Part shown: positions 9,001 to 21,030 of the stretch, in pieces
Layout of the letters: every line of letters begins with the position of its first letter
Numbering within the stretch: position 1 is the first letter of the stretch
Source of the DNA: Diplonema papillatum
Lineage: Eukaryota > Euglenozoa > Diplonemea > Diplonemida > Diplonemidae
Assembly: GCA_030068145.1 (NCBI GenBank)
Contig: JAPJBO010000304.1
Location: 174,737 to 238,736 of the forward strand
DNA: 64,000 bases
Reading direction: 5' to 3'
Notes under the pieces: model-generated
Seen by the model: only the letters and a program-made list of their open reading frames with translations
Databases searched by the model: none
Told to the model about the DNA's origin: nothing
Translations under genes and position numbers: made by a program

Positions 9001-11078
9001 AACTCCATACACACACTCCCACCCTTTCCTTGTCCACCCCTGCTGCTGAAAAAAGTGAGCTGGTTTCCAGATGTCTAGACTGCTTCCAATTTTAAGAAGC
9101 CGGCAACTTCCGTCAGAACTCCATGCACACCCTTCCACACCCTCCCACCCTTTCCTTGTCCTCCCCTGCTGCTGAAAAAAGTGAGCTGGTTTCCAGATGT
9201 CTAGACTGCTTCCAATTTTAAGAAGCCGGCAACTTCCGTCAGAACTCCATGCACACCCTTCCACACCCTCCCACCCCTTCCTTGTCCTCCCCTGCTGCTG
9301 AAAAAAGTGAGCTGGTTTCCAGATGTCTAGACTGCTTCCAATTTTAAGAAGCCGGCAACTTCCGTCAGAACTCCATGCACACCCTTCCACACCCTCCCAC
9401 CCCTTCCTTGTCCTCCCCTGCTGCTGAAAAAAGTGAGCTGGTTTCCAGATGTCTAGACTGCTTCCAATTTTAAGAAGCCGGCAACTTCCGTCAGAACTCC
9501 ATGCACACCCTTCCACACCCTCCCACCCCTTCCTTGTCCTCCCCTGCTGCTGAAAAAAGTGAGCTGGTTTCCAGATGTCTAGACTGCTTCCAATTTTAAG
9601 AAGCCGGCAACTTCCGTCAGAACTCCATGCACACCCTTCCACACCCTCCCACCCCTTCCTTGTCCTCCCCTGCTGCTGAAAAAAGTGAGCTGGTTTCCAG
9701 ATGTCTAGACTGCTTCCAATTTTAAGAAGCCGGCAACTTCCGTCAGAACTCCATGCACACCCTTCCACACCCTCCCACCCCTTCCTTGTCCTCCCCTGCT
9801 GCTGAAAAAAGTGAGCTGGTTTCCAGATGTCTAGACTGCTTCCAATTTTAAGAAGCCGGCAACTTCCGTCAGAACTCCATGCACACCCTTCCACACCCTC
9901 CCACCCCTTCCTTGTCCTCCCCTGCTGCTGAAAAAAGTGAGCTGGTTTCCAGATGTCTAGACTGCTTCCAATTTTAAGAAGCCGGCAACTTCCGTCAGAA
10001 CTCCATGCACACCCTTCCACACCCTCCCACCCCTTCCTTGTCCTCCCCTGCTGCTGAAAAAAGTGAGCTGGTTTCCAGATGTCTAGACTGCTTCCAATTT
10101 TAAGAAGCCGGCAACTTCCGTCAGAACTCCATGCACACCCTTCCACACCCTCCCACCCTTTCCTTGTCCTCCCCTGCTGCTGAAAAAAGTGAGCTGGTTT
10201 CCAGATGTCTAGACTGCTTCCAATTTTAAGAAGCCGGCAACTTCCGTCAGAACTCCATGCACACCCTTCCACACCCTCCCACCCCTTCCTTGTCCTCCCC
10301 TGCTGCTGAAAAAAGTGAGCTGGTTTCCAGATGTCTAGACTGCTTCCAATTTTAAGAAGCCGGCAACTTCCGTCAGAACTCCATGCACACCCTTCCACAC
10401 CCTCCCACCCCTTCCTTGTCCTCCCCTGCTGCTGAAAAAAGTGAGCTGGTTTCCAGATGTCTAGACTGCTTCCAATTTTAAGAAGCCGGCAACTTCCGTC
10501 AGAACTCCATGCAAAAAGTGAGCTGGTTTCCAGATGTCTAGACTGCTTCCAATTTTAAGAAGCCGGCAACTTCCGTCAGAACTCCATGCACACCCTTCCA
10601 CACCCTCCCACCCTTTCCTTGTCCTCCCCTGCTGCTGAAAAAAGTGAGCTGGTTTCCAGATGTCTAGACTGCTTCCAATTTTAAGAAGCCGGCAACTTCC
10701 GTCAGAACTCCATGCACACCCTTCCACACCCTCCCACCCCTTCCTTGTCCTCCCCTGCTGCTGAAAAAAGTGAGCTGGTTTCCAGATGTCTAGACTGCTT
10801 CCAATTTTAAGAAGCCGGCAACTTCCGTCAGAACTCCATGCACACCCTTCCACACCCTCCCACCCCTTCCTTGTCCTCCCCTGCTGCTGAAAAAAGTGAG
10901 CTGGTTTCCAGATGTCTAGACTGCTTCCAATTTTAAGAAGCCGGCAACTTCCGTCAGAACTCCATGCACACCCTTCCACACCCTTCCACCCTTTCCTTGT
11001 CCTCCCCTGCTGCTGAAAAAAGTGAGCTGGTTTCCAGATGTCTAGACTGCTTCCAATTTTAAGAAGCCGGCAACTTCC
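9001..11078 (-). repeat. 126-bp tandem array carrying a splice acceptor in every unit
   Basis: About 16-17 near-identical 126-bp units run from the poly-Q exon start. Each contains, on the minus strand, GGAAGTTGCCGGCTTC, a pyrimidine-rich CTCACTTTTTTCAG acceptor and CAGCAGGGGxGGACAAGG, the first bases of the poly-Q exon. Because 126 is a multiple of 3 and no unit has a stop in that frame, an open frame runs through 11 units into the exon, and four more units beyond a 48-bp deletion near 10513. The 42-residue repeat peptide (includes LKIGSSLDIWKPAHF) is probably not translated: it is an amplified intron/exon junction. Confidence 0.9.
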
Positions 11079-11217
11079 TTGTACGAACGCTGTGTTCTTC
11101 GTGTTGCCGTCGAACCCTTTCCGCGTTCCGCCTGCTGCCTATACAGTGCTGGGTTCTGACTGTTTGGACAGCAGTCCAGAGGAATGCGTGGGTTGCTCAG
11201 GGCAGGGCGGGCTGGAT

Positions 11218-11253
<36 letters not shown>

Positions 11254-11559
11254 TTACCCTACTGATGGAGAGAAAGCCCATCGGGCCAGCGCATTCCGAC
11301 AGCAATATGGGGTAGTACGAGGGGAACTCCCGTTTCTAGTCCCTGGTATCTACGGTTGTTCGATCGGACAGTGCCCTGATGCTACCACTGGATGGATTGT
11401 GGCTGAGCGCTTCTGAGCCAGAACCCAGTCTAGAGGAATGCGTGAGTTACTCAGGGCACATCGGATTTGTCGGGCCACGACTAGCTTATGCGAACGGCAA
11501 CTTCCAAATTCACATCCAGATTCCGTGTCTCCAACCGGGTCTATACGAGTTCGAATGGA

Positions 11560-11900
11560 CCGGCGGGCGCAACGCACTGAGGAGCCCTGTTGTTCCCAGG
11601 GTTTGAACCTTATGGCCGGTTCCTACGGTTATCTCCTGGTTCGGTTCGGATATGGCGAGGCCTCGCGTCGACGCCGCGCAACGCACTGAGGAACCCTGTT
11701 GTTCCCAGGGTTTGAACCTTATGGCCGGTTCCTACGGTTATCTCCTGGTCCGGTTCGGATATGGCGAGGCCTCGCGTCGACGCCGCGCAACGAACTGAGG
11801 AGCCTTGTTGTTCCCAGGGTTTGAACCTTATGGCCGGTTCCTACGGTTATCTCCTGGTCCGGTTCGGATATGGCGAGGCCTCGCGTCGACGCCGCGCAAC
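11560..11900 (+). repeat. ~109-bp tandem repeat, three units
   Basis: Units contain AACGCACTGAGGAxCCCTGT, GGTTTGAACCTTATGGCCGG and TATGGCGAGGCCTCGCGTCG. Just upstream, 11170-11215 and 11425-11470 share CAGTCxAGAGGAATGCGTG, an older duplication. After the third unit a GC-rich stretch (11900-11970) could encode NASLAAPSTPVNGALGGLGS before an AAG|GGTAGC donor-like site, but this is weak. Confidence 0.75.
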
Positions 11901-12429
11901 GCGTCGCTGGCGGCGCCGTCGACGCCGGTCAACGGCGCGCTCGGCGGGCTCGGGTCGCCGCCGGCCCCCAAGGGTAGCAAATTTGTTGCATTAGTGTGTG
12001 GGCCTTTGAAGCGTGGATGATGCCTCTCGCGCTGCTCCCCTTGAGGTTCCTGGCTCATGCCAAAGCGCCGCCGCCCGGGTAAAGGGGTTGCGGCATCAGG
12101 CGTGGGCCAGGGCCAGGGAGGCTGGTCGGAGGGGTCACCACCCACCAAATTTGTTGCATTAGTGTGATTGCCAGGCCTTCGACTACCCTGAGCAACGCAC
12201 AAACCAAGGGTAAGTGTCGGCGTCTTCGGACAACGTCCTTGCTCCCGCTGGCCTGACGTGGTTAAACGCTCGCAGGCTCATGTCAGACACAGCGATCTTC
12301 TACCCGTCTTGAAACACGGACCAAGGAGTCTAACACGAGTGCGAGGCTTAGGGTGTCAAACCCACAAGCCGCACTGAAAGGGAGATGTGCCAATCCTTGA
12401 GGACGCAGCACAGCCCGATCCTGATTTAC

Positions 12430-12610
12430 TGGAAAGGGATTTGCTGTAGCTCACGTCGAGCGTCGACGGCTCGTCGCCGCAGCTGCGGACACAGACGAAC
12501 GCGTCGCAGTGCGCGGACTCGCACTTGCCGGGGACGCACCGGCAGCGGGGCCAAATGCTGTTGACCATACTCCGCTTCATCCGCTCCACGCTCAGGCGGC
12601 CGAGGTCGAT
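12430..12610 (-). CDS. Cysteine-rich exon
   Basis: A 181-bp minus-strand segment between an AG (12611) and a TCCA|GTAAAT donor (12429) reads IDLGRLSVERMKRSMVNSIW, then PRCRCVPGKCESAHCDAFVC and VRSCGDEPSTLDVSYS. Cysteine spacing is C-x-C-x4-C-x4-C-x4-C-x3-C, compact enough for a disulphide-linked or metal-binding module. GC-rich third positions match the secreted-protein gene. I do not recognise the family, and neighbouring exons were not located; to the right lies the 3.4-kb satellite, which if intronic would make a very long intron. Confidence 0.45.
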
Positions 12611-12770
12611 CTCGACTTAAGTACACTTGTTGGGACCCGAAAGATGGTGAACTATGCCTGGATAGGACGAAGCCGGATGGGCGGCTTGTCTCCCCGCAAC
12701 ATGAGCTTCTGCCCGTCGCCGTCGTCGGGTGCTGACGCCGTCGCGCCGGTACTTGATCTCGCTCAAGTCA

Positions 12771-15700
12771 TCAGACTTTAGTCAGACTTTAGTCAGACTT
12801 TAGTCAGACTTTAGTCAGACTTTAGTCAGACTTTAGTCAGACTGTAGTCAGACTGTAGTCAGACTTTAGTCAGACTTTAGTCAGACTGTAGTCAGACTGT
12901 AGTCAGACTTTAGTCAGACTTTAGTCAGACTTTAGTCAGACTTTAGTCAGACTTTAGTCAGACTTTAGTCAGACTTTAGTCAGACTTTAGTCAGACTTTA
13001 GTCAGACTTTAGTCAGACTTTAGTCAGACTTTAGTCAGACTTTAGTCAGACTGTAGTCAGACTGTAGTCAGACTTTAGTCAGACTGTAGTCAGACTTTAG
13101 TCAGACTTTAGTCAGACTTTAGTCAGACTTTAGTCAGACTTTAGTCAGACTTTAGTCAGACTTTAGTCAGACTTTAGTCAGACTTTAGTCAGACTTTAGT
13201 CAGACTTTAGTCAGACTTTAGTCAGACTTTAGTCAGACTTTAGTCAGACTTTAGTCAGACTGTAGTCAGACTTTAGTCAGACTTTAGTCAGACTTTAGTC
13301 AGACTTTAGTCAGACTTTAGTCAGACTTTAGTCAGACTTTAGTCAGACTGTAGTCAGACTTTAGTCAGACTTTAGTCAGACTTTAGTCAGACTTTAGTCA
13401 GACTTTAGTCAGACTTTAGTCAGACTTTAGTCAGTCAGACTTTAGTCAGACTTTAGTCAGACTTTAGTCAGACTTTAGTCAGACTTTAGTCAGACTTTAG
13501 TCAGACTTTAGTCAGACTTTAGTCAGACTTTAGTCAGACTTTAGTCAGACTTTAGTCAGACTTTAGTCAGACTTTAGTCAGACTTTAGTCAGACTTTAGT
13601 CAGACTTTAGTCAGACTTTAGTCAGACTTTAGTCAGACTTTAGTCAGACTTTAGTCAGACTTTAGTCAGACTTTAGTCAGACTTTAGTCAGACTTTAGTC
13701 AGACTTTAGTCAGACTTTAGTCAGACTTTAGTCAGACTTTAGTCAGACTTTAGTCAGACTTTAGTCAGACTTTAGTCAGACTTTAGTCAGACTTTAGTCA
13801 GACTTTAGTCAGACTTTAGTCAGACTTTAGTCAGACTTTAGTCAGACTTTAGTCAGACTTTAGTCAGACTTTAGTCAGACTTTAGTCAGACTTTAGTCAG
13901 ACTTTAGTCAGACTTTAGTCAGACTTTAGTCAGACTTTAGTCAGACTTTAGTCAGACTTTAGTCAGACTTTAGTCAGACTTTAGTCAGACTTTAGTCAGA
14001 CTTTAGTCAGACTTTAGTCAGACTTTAGTCAGACTTTAGTCAGACTTTAGTCAGACTTTAGTCAGACTTTAGTCAGACTTTAGTCAGACTTTAGTCAGAC
14101 TTTAGTCAGACTTTAGTCAGACTTTAGTCAGACTTTAGTCAGACTTTAGTCAGACTTTAGTCAGACTTTAGTCAGACTTTAGTCAGACTTTAGTCAGACT
14201 TTAGTCAGACTTTAGTCAGACTTTAGTCAGACTTTAGTCAGACTTTAGTCAGACTTTAGTCAGACTTTAGTCAGACTTTAGTCAGACTTTAGTCAGACTT
14301 TAGTCAGACTTTAGTCAGACTTTAGTCAGACTTTAGTCAGACTTTAGTCAGACTTTAGTCAGACTTTAGTCAGACTTTAGTCAGACTTTAGTCAGACTTT
14401 AGTCAGACTTTAGTCAGACTTTAGTCAGACTTTAGTCAGACTTTAGTCAGACTTTAGTCAGACTTTAGTCAGACTTTAGTCAGACTTTAGTCAGACTTTA
14501 GTCAGACTTTAGTCAGACTTTAGTCAGACTTTAGTCAGACTTTAGTCAGACTTTAGTCAGACTTTAGTCAGACTTTAGTCAGACTTTAGTCAGACTTTAG
14601 TCAGACTTTAGTCAGACTTTAGTCAGACTTTAGTCAGACTTTAGTCAGACTTTAGTCAGACTTTAGTCAGACTTTAGTCAGACTTTAGTCAGACTTTAGT
14701 CAGACTTTAGTCAGACTTTAGTCAGACTTTAGTCAGACTTTAGTCAGACTTTAGTCAGACTTTAGTCAGACTTTAGTCAGACTTTAGTCAGACTTTAGTC
14801 AGACTTTAGTCAGACTTTAGTCAGACTTTAGTCAGACTTTAGTCAGACTTTAGTCAGACTTTAGTCAGACTTTAGTCAGACTTTAGTCAGACTTTAGTCA
14901 GACTTTAGTCAGACTTTAGTCAGACTTTAGTCAGACTTTAGTCAGACTTTAGTCAGACTTTAGTCAGACTTTAGTCAGACTTTAGTCAGACTTTAGTCAG
15001 ACTTTAGTCAGACTTTAGTCAGACTTTAGTCAGACTTTAGTCAGACTTTAGTCAGACTTTAGTCAGACTTTAGTCAGACTTTAGTCAGACTTTAGTCAGA
15101 CTTTAGTCAGACTTTAGTCAGACTTTAGTCAGACTTTAGTCAGACTTTAGTCAGACTTTAGTCAGACTTTAGTCAGACTTTAGTCAGACTTTAGTCAGAC
15201 TTTAGTCAGACTTTAGTCAGACTTTAGTCAGACTTTAGTCAGACTTTAGTCAGACTTTAGTCAGACTTTAGTCAGACTTTAGTCAGACTTTAGTCAGACT
15301 TTAGTCAGACTTTAGTCAGACTTTAGTCAGACTTTAGTCAGACTTTAGTCAGACTTTAGTCAGACTTTAGTCAGACTTTAGTCAGACTTTAGTCAGACTT
15401 TAGTCAGACTTTAGTCAGACTTTAGTCAGACTTTAGTCAGACTTTAGTCAGACTTTAGTCAGACTTTAGTCAGACTTTAGTCAGACTTTAGTCAGACTTT
15501 AGTCAGACTTTAGTCAGACTTTAGTCAGACTTTAGTCAGACTTTAGTCAGACTTTAGTCAGACTTTAGTCAGACTTTAGTCAGACTTTAGTCAGACTTTA
15601 GTCAGACTTTAGTCAGACTTTAGTCAGACTTTAGTCAGACTTTAGTCAGACTTTAGTCAGACTTTAGTCAGACTTTAGTCAGACTTTAGTCAGACTTTAG

Positions 15701-16212
15701 TCAGACTTTAGTCAGACTTTAGTCAGACTTTAGTCAGACTTTAGTCAGACTTTAGTCAGACTTTAGTCAGACTTTAGTCAGACTTTAGTCAGACTTTAGT
15801 CAGACTTTAGTCAGACTTTAGTCAGACTTTAGTCAGACTTTAGTCAGACTTTAGTCAGACTTTAGTCAGACTTTAGTCAGACTTTAGTCAGACTTTAGTC
15901 AGACTTTAGTCAGACTTTAGTCAGACTTTAGTCAGACTTTAGTCAGACTTTAGTCAGACTTTAGTCAGACTTTAGTCAGACTTTAGTCAGACTTTAGTCA
16001 GACTTTAGTCAGACTTTAGTCAGACTTTAGTCAGACTTTAGTCAGACTTTAGTCAGACTTTAGTCAGACTTTAGTCAAACTTTAGTCAGACTTTAGTCAG
16101 ACTTTAGTCAGACTTTAGTCAGACTTTAGTCAGACTTTAGTCAAACTTTAGTCAGACTTTAGTCAGACTTTAGTCAGACTTTAGTCAGACTTTAGTCAGA
16201 CTTTAGTCAGAC
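12771..16212. repeat. 11-bp satellite (TCAGACTTTAG)n, about 310 units
   Basis: The array is almost pure for 3.4 kb. TCAGACTGTAG variants cluster in the first ~550 bp, TCAAACTTTAG variants only in the last ~130 bp, and one short unit (TCAG insertion) sits near 13433. TAG in every unit closes all plus frames, and TGA/TAA closes the complement, so no protein is possible. The right edge joins a MITE end (16210-16257). Confidence 0.98.
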
Positions 16213-16257
16213 CACACGTATTTCCTCTGAGACCGAAAACGGAGCGTAAGCCCTGCC
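16210..16257 (-). mobile_element. MITE end (CAGGGCTTACGC family, inverted)
   Basis: CCACACGTATTTCCTCTGAG through CGGAGCGTAAGCCCTG is the reverse complement of the left end at 6478 and close to that at 30448. The rest of the element is missing, replaced by or lost into the 11-bp satellite. Confidence 0.6.
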
Positions 16258-16384
16258 GCAGACGCTTGTCGCAACTTGGGAGAAGCGTTCAATGTGTCCG
16301 AGGAGATCGGCTCCGCGGGGACGTGCTGCTGCACCAACGGTGCTTGCACCACGCAACCCCCTAGCGCAGTGAAGCTGGTAAACG

Positions 16385-16475
16385 TTGAGTAAACGCGTTT
16401 ACTCCAAAATGAGTAAACGTAAACGTTTATAAACGGTAAACGTTTACGTTTACTCGCGGTAAACGTTTACTCGCC
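16385..16475. repeat. Cluster of AAACGTTTAC palindromes
   Basis: Within 90 bp the words GTAAACG and CGTTTAC alternate about ten times and form several overlapping palindromes (for example GTAAACGTTTAC). This could fold as a hairpin or bind a dimeric protein; no function can be shown. Confidence 0.6.
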
Positions 16476-16480
16476 TACAG

Positions 16481-16689
16481 AGCACGGTTCGACCATACTT
16501 GGCCTCCTAGCGCAACATCAGGCTGTCCATCTCTTTTATGGCGTTGTCAAGCATCACCCCACCGAGTCCTTCGGGCGTTGGGGGGTGTACTGGAACACTG
16601 CCCTAGTGGGGATGCTAGCGTTCCCTTGGGACAGTACAGACGCTGTCAAGACATTCTACTTGGATGACCGGGGGAAGTTAGCCTGTTAG
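16481..16689 (+). CDS. Possible last exon, unknown protein
   Basis: After a CCTACAG acceptor-like site a frame stays open for 68 codons and ends in TAG. It reads TILGLLAQHQAVHLFYGVVK, then FGRWGVYWNTALVGMLAFP and DAVKTFYLDDRGKLAC. The composition (four Trp/Tyr in a short region, balanced charge) looks like real protein and is unlike the surrounding repeats, but an open run of this size can also occur by chance. I do not recognise a family and found no upstream exon. Confidence 0.3.
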
Positions 16690-17225
16690 CAAGTGAAGAC
16701 GACCGCATGCGATATAACCCGCATCGCAGTTACCTCTTCGTTGACTGTCGGGTCTTGTGCGTTCTAAAAAAGGAGCAGGAGAACTAGTCAGAAACAGGAG
16801 AGGGATGCGTGACAGGGGGAAGGAAAAGCCAACGAGGCGAGCGGAGCCAGCCGAGAGGGGGGTGGCGTCGGGGAGTGATTCCGTAGTTCTGGTGGACATT
16901 TTTGACAATGTTCCACCCTGCGGTGGTCAATCCTGACAATCCTCCGAAATCCTGACGGGGCGGGGCGGGGTGGGTATATATTTTCAAACAGCTTCCCTTC
17001 AGTTCGAAAGGAGCGAAACGGGTAGAACGGGGGCATTTGCTCCTTGTAGCAGGAGTGGTACTACTTTAGTACACATGGTAGGAACTGGAGCAAAGCGCAT
17101 GGCCGGATGAGCGCACCACCCGAGCCCACAACAGGAGAATTCGGGTGGGTTGAGGTGGGTCTTCTGAGACTGACTTTTTCTTGGTCGATGGAATGGGATC
17201 TCGCCTGGTTGACCCATTGACATGG

Positions 17226-17595
17226 TCAACAGGCACACTCTATCCCGTCGCTAGTAAGCAAGTTACCAGGCTTCTGTGTCAGACTGCTCTCCTTCCTTCT
17301 CTTTCCGATGAAGAATGAACTCGATGACCCAAGCCGAGACCGAGTGCGATGAGGCCAGAAGCTAGCTGCCAATTCCTCTTGGATGGCCTCAGGGTCGTTG
17401 TAGGTGATGCGCAACGGTTCTCTGTCGCGATTTGGTAGACTGGAAGTAGTTTGCACAACGGCTGTCAAGCTTCCACCAGATTGTAGCAGTTCTCTGGCTA
17501 CTGGTAGAAGAGGTACCTTGTCGTAGTCACGCGAGGCACCCATCCAGCCAGTTGCTCTCCTTGAGAAGATGAAGCTGTGTCCGAGATGGCTTCGT
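17226..17595 (-). CDS. Possible coding segment, unknown
   Basis: The minus strand is open for about 120 codons: WMGASRDYDKVPLLPVAREL, then GSLTAVVQTTSSLPNRDREP and YNDPEAIQEELAASFWPHR, ending with TGA at 17226. An ATG at 17543 is available. The first 75 codons look protein-like; the Ser/Lys-rich tail less so. No conserved motif or splice site was identified with confidence. Confidence 0.3.
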
Positions 17596-18339
17596 GTGTC
17601 CCCTGTCCATAAGACTATGAGGGGGGCGGGGGGAAAATGTTAGTTTACTCTTTCAGGCAGGGGGGAGTGCGGTCCGTACACGGCCCACCTGTTATGGAGA
17701 TAGATTCCACGTGTCATGTTTTGAAAGCGTGTGACACACAACTTGTAATCACAAGCTATTACAATCAATCAAGTTCAAAGTGTCTACTCATGCAACATCA
17801 GTGTTGTGTAGCATGTGAGCTCCATAACATGCTGACTGCGCCTATATACGGGAACATGCTGTGTTGTCGTCATGCAGCGCTCGTGCATCGTTGCAAGCGC
17901 GGAAAGAAGGAGTCGTGTGACTGCTGCCGGTAGCCGCGCTTAGCAGTGACTCTTGGGCGGGTACAACAAATCCAATTCGTCGAAGAACAACGCCCGATCG
18001 ATGGCGGCGAACTATCCTCAACTCCCCGTTGGATGAACCAAAAACAGGTTTGAAGAAAGTGCGCGCAAACAAAGTGATGTGCATTACGCCACAGTACTTG
18101 TGCGTGACAATCACACTAATGCAACAAATTTACTACTTGTGCGATCCAAAAGCATGACGACTGTGTGGTGTTTCGTGTATCACGAGGATTGGAGGGGAGG
18201 ATTGGGAGAAGGGGCGGGCATGCAAAGAGAGAGAAAGAAAATCGTGAGCGGAGGAGACGGAAACTGTGTTCACGCAGACACGGTTTCACACGGCGGGCTA
18301 GAGGGAAGAGAGGGGTAAAAGGCGGGCAGGCGGGGGGAT

Positions 18340-18550
18340 TGCAAGAACGTGGTATGTGCTCAACACCGCACTGGTCCCGTCTGCGCCGTGTGTTTCGGTC
18401 CTTTAAGCCACGGACACGTAAGGCGGGCTGTCTGCAGACAGGACAGCGGTGTGAGTCTGGTTTGCGAGGCGGCTGTTCGTAGCTCGCCACAGCCTGGACC
18501 ACCCGTGCTACCAGAGCACAGGCGAATCCGTCACGGGGAGGAGGCCCCTA
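18340..18550 (+). repeat. Dispersed repeat family C (ACCGCACTGGTCC)
   Basis: The block from CTCAACACCGCACTGGTCC through TTTCGGTCCTTTAAGCCACG and CTGTTCGTAGCTCG to CAGGCGAATCCGTCACGGGG recurs, whole or in part, at 19335-19440, 26345-26420, 33885-34075, 57580-57725 and 59605-59825. The best copies also share GCAAGAACGTGCTTGGAATG upstream. No frame is conserved in all copies; it is most likely a non-autonomous element. Confidence 0.7.
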
Positions 18551-20059
18551 CGAAGGCGGGGGGGAGCAGCAGTTTTCGAAGGGGTGAACCTCACGGCAGC
18601 GGCTTGAACATGAGTGCCAAGCGCGAAAACTAAGAATAGTTGGGTGGCGGCTCGTTGCAAAAACACTAGAGGAGCTGCCTTTGTGCTTGCCTCGGAGGAA
18701 ACAAGAGGGAGAAACAACACAACTACACAGGGATGACGTTTTTGGAATACCGACGGTGCTGTTTTGGTCCAATCTTGGTCGGATTCGTTGTAGGTACGGG
18801 TTTGCTTTGCGTAGTTGCGCATAGTCTCCGGGTTGTTCCGCATAGTTCCCAAAAACGTCGTCCCAAAGTGGGGCTTATTCGTGTTGAACGCTTACGCCCG
18901 GCACTGAACCCGGATTTGTTTCGTGTGCTCGTGTGGGCAGCAGCCCTTCACCTCCTTCGAGGTACCGCAACTGGCAGACTCTTCAAGTATTTCCTTTCGC
19001 TTTTTCTCACAGAAAGGGGGTGCTTTTAATTACGACGTCTTTTTTACTTGTGTTAGATTCTCCGACTCTCGAAATCGTGATTAGCACGCTTAACTCAAGA
19101 GGTCTAGCCAGCTACCCCCCGCAGAATTTGCTTACTCTCAAGAAAACAGCACTTTCCACCACCCCACCGAGCGTCAGTCAGACGAGCCCGCCACGGAAGG
19201 GGCAGTAGCTTCAGCTTTTTTTTCTTCGTTTTGTGTTTCCGACGATCCCGTACGGGCGTACAGATTGGTGTCTTTCGGCGTTTTGTGCTTGCGAGGTTCA
19301 GCTTTGTGTGTGGTGTGACAGTGTGTGAGGGATTGCAAGAACGTGCTTGGAATGGGTATGTGCTCAACACCGCACTGGTCCTGTCTGCGCCGTGTTTCGG
19401 TCCTTTAAGCCACGGACACAGAAGGCGGACCATCATGAGGGGTGTGGGGGGGACAAGGATGGCAATAATAAATACACTTGCATATTATTCATTGTAATTT
19501 ATTGTATTTTGTTGCATTTTATTCTGGAGAAACTGGATTTAATACAAGTCTGTCCCGATTTGCCCTGGTGTAACACCATGGATTGCAGCTCCAACAGTGC
19601 TGCTCCCACTTTTTTTTTGCAGGAGTTGGATGACGAGAAGCAACTTCTGTCAGGGTCTGTATTTTATTCTGCATTTTATTAGAGTGAAAGTTATTATTGG
19701 ACTTGTATTTAATTATTTGCCCCTTGTGTGTATACCATCCTGGGGGGGGGGGGGGGGGGGAGCAGCGCTCTTGTTAAGGATCAGCCACTTTGGCCGGATG
19801 GCCGGATAAACCAGACCCCCCCCCCCCCTCCCCCCCAGGGGTCAGCCGGCTGATGGATGGATGGATGGTTCTTAACAAGATGCCTGGGGGGGAGTTTTAC
19901 TGTATCGGGCTAGACTTTAACTCATGCTTCAGCCAGGTTGCCCACTCTGCTGCTTTATCGCTAGGCTCCTGAAAGCGTACCCTTTCGCATACACACTTCA
20001 TAACTGGGGCATTTCGTGCTGAGAAAGGATTGCCAATACGTCGCACCACGGCGCCCGTG

Positions 20060-20190
20060 GAATTTTTTTTTTTAGCCACATGCAATGTGTGAGGAAACTG
20101 AACCGCTCAAGTAGGACCTTCTGATCATGATCATTTGCCAAATTTGCCACCTGAAACCACGTCCAGGATTTGGGCTCAGGGTAGTACGGT
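20060..20190 (+). repeat. Dispersed repeat family D
   Basis: A poly-T tract followed by AGCCACATGCAATGTGTGAG, CTGATCATGATCATTTGCC and CCACGTCCAGGATTTGGGCT matches 56023-56160 closely, including the poly-T start and the following CTAGTTTCCCTTTCTAC. Confidence 0.75.
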
Positions 20191-20684
20191 CAACGAAACC
20201 TCTAGTTTCCCTTTCTACTTTCTCCTACTCTCGCGGTGTACGGTTTCCTTCGGTTTCTCGTTTTCGTTCGTAGGACTTTGCCTAAGCTTCGCTTCCTTTC
20301 ACCTCCCGAGCAAAGCAATGGCGGAACAGGGGGGGGGTTTCAAGGTCCATCCCTGTCCCATGGAATTGCAGCGTTGCCTGTGCCGTGTTGCACCACGGTT
20401 GCTGTCACCATCCCCAGGGGCTGCATAGATTTGCCTGGTTCTGTATATCATGCAGGGTCAAACCCTTGTGTCTTTTTAAAACGCTCCCGGGGAGCCGATG
20501 GACCCCAAAAAAAAAAAATTGGAAAAAAAAAAAAAAAAAAATGCTCAACTTCCTCAAAAATTACTGCAGAGTTTGTTCCAAAGTTTTAAAATTCAAAAAA
20601 CCCAATTTTTTTCCGGATTTTTTTTTTTTTGCCATTTCCAAAAAGACACATGGTTTTGACCCTGCATGAGAGAGAGAGAGACGA

Positions 20685-20792
20685 GTTAGAGTGCAGGGAC
20701 CATCTCTCCGGGGAGTTTCCGGTCTCCTCACTTCTCTTCGCACTGCTACGGCGGGCGTAAGTCGCTCCGGAGGCGCGCTGCAGGTTTGCATG
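20685..20792 (+). repeat. Dispersed repeat family E
   Basis: The segment starting in a GA run and containing GAGTGCAGGGACCATCTCTC, TTCGCACTGCTACGGCGGGC and CTCCGGAGGCGCGCTGCAGG is nearly identical to 54297-54415. At the second site it overlaps the 3' part of a minus-strand coding exon. Confidence 0.75.
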
Positions 20793-20997
20793 ATATCACG
20801 GCCCATCACGGTGGGGGGTTCAAGGCTTCAAGAACTTCAAGCTTGGGGGTTCTTTAAATTGATTTCCCCGGGTTCTGCCGTCAGACACACGAGCCCTGTA
20901 TACCGCAGCAGAGTAAACAGGTAACACTGCAGCAGCGCAGCGAAGTGGGCAAGGCCAGGGGGTGGTGAATCTCTTTTTTCTAGCGTTTATTTCCCGT

Positions 20998-21030
<33 letters not shown>

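Noticed and set aside
7638-9095. Plus-strand frames opposite the poly-Q exon (poly-Ala, poly-Leu)
   Set aside because: CAG/CTG runs open all frames; only the minus frame has low-repeat protein-like blocks and splice signals at both ends.
17637-17933. 98-codon plus frame rich in Cys and His
   Set aside because: Composition unlike the firm genes, no splice or duplicate support, overlaps AT-rich non-coding text.
19623-19682. Short last exon after CTTTTTTTTTGCAG
   Set aside because: Strong acceptor-like sequence but only 19 codons; cannot be told from chance.
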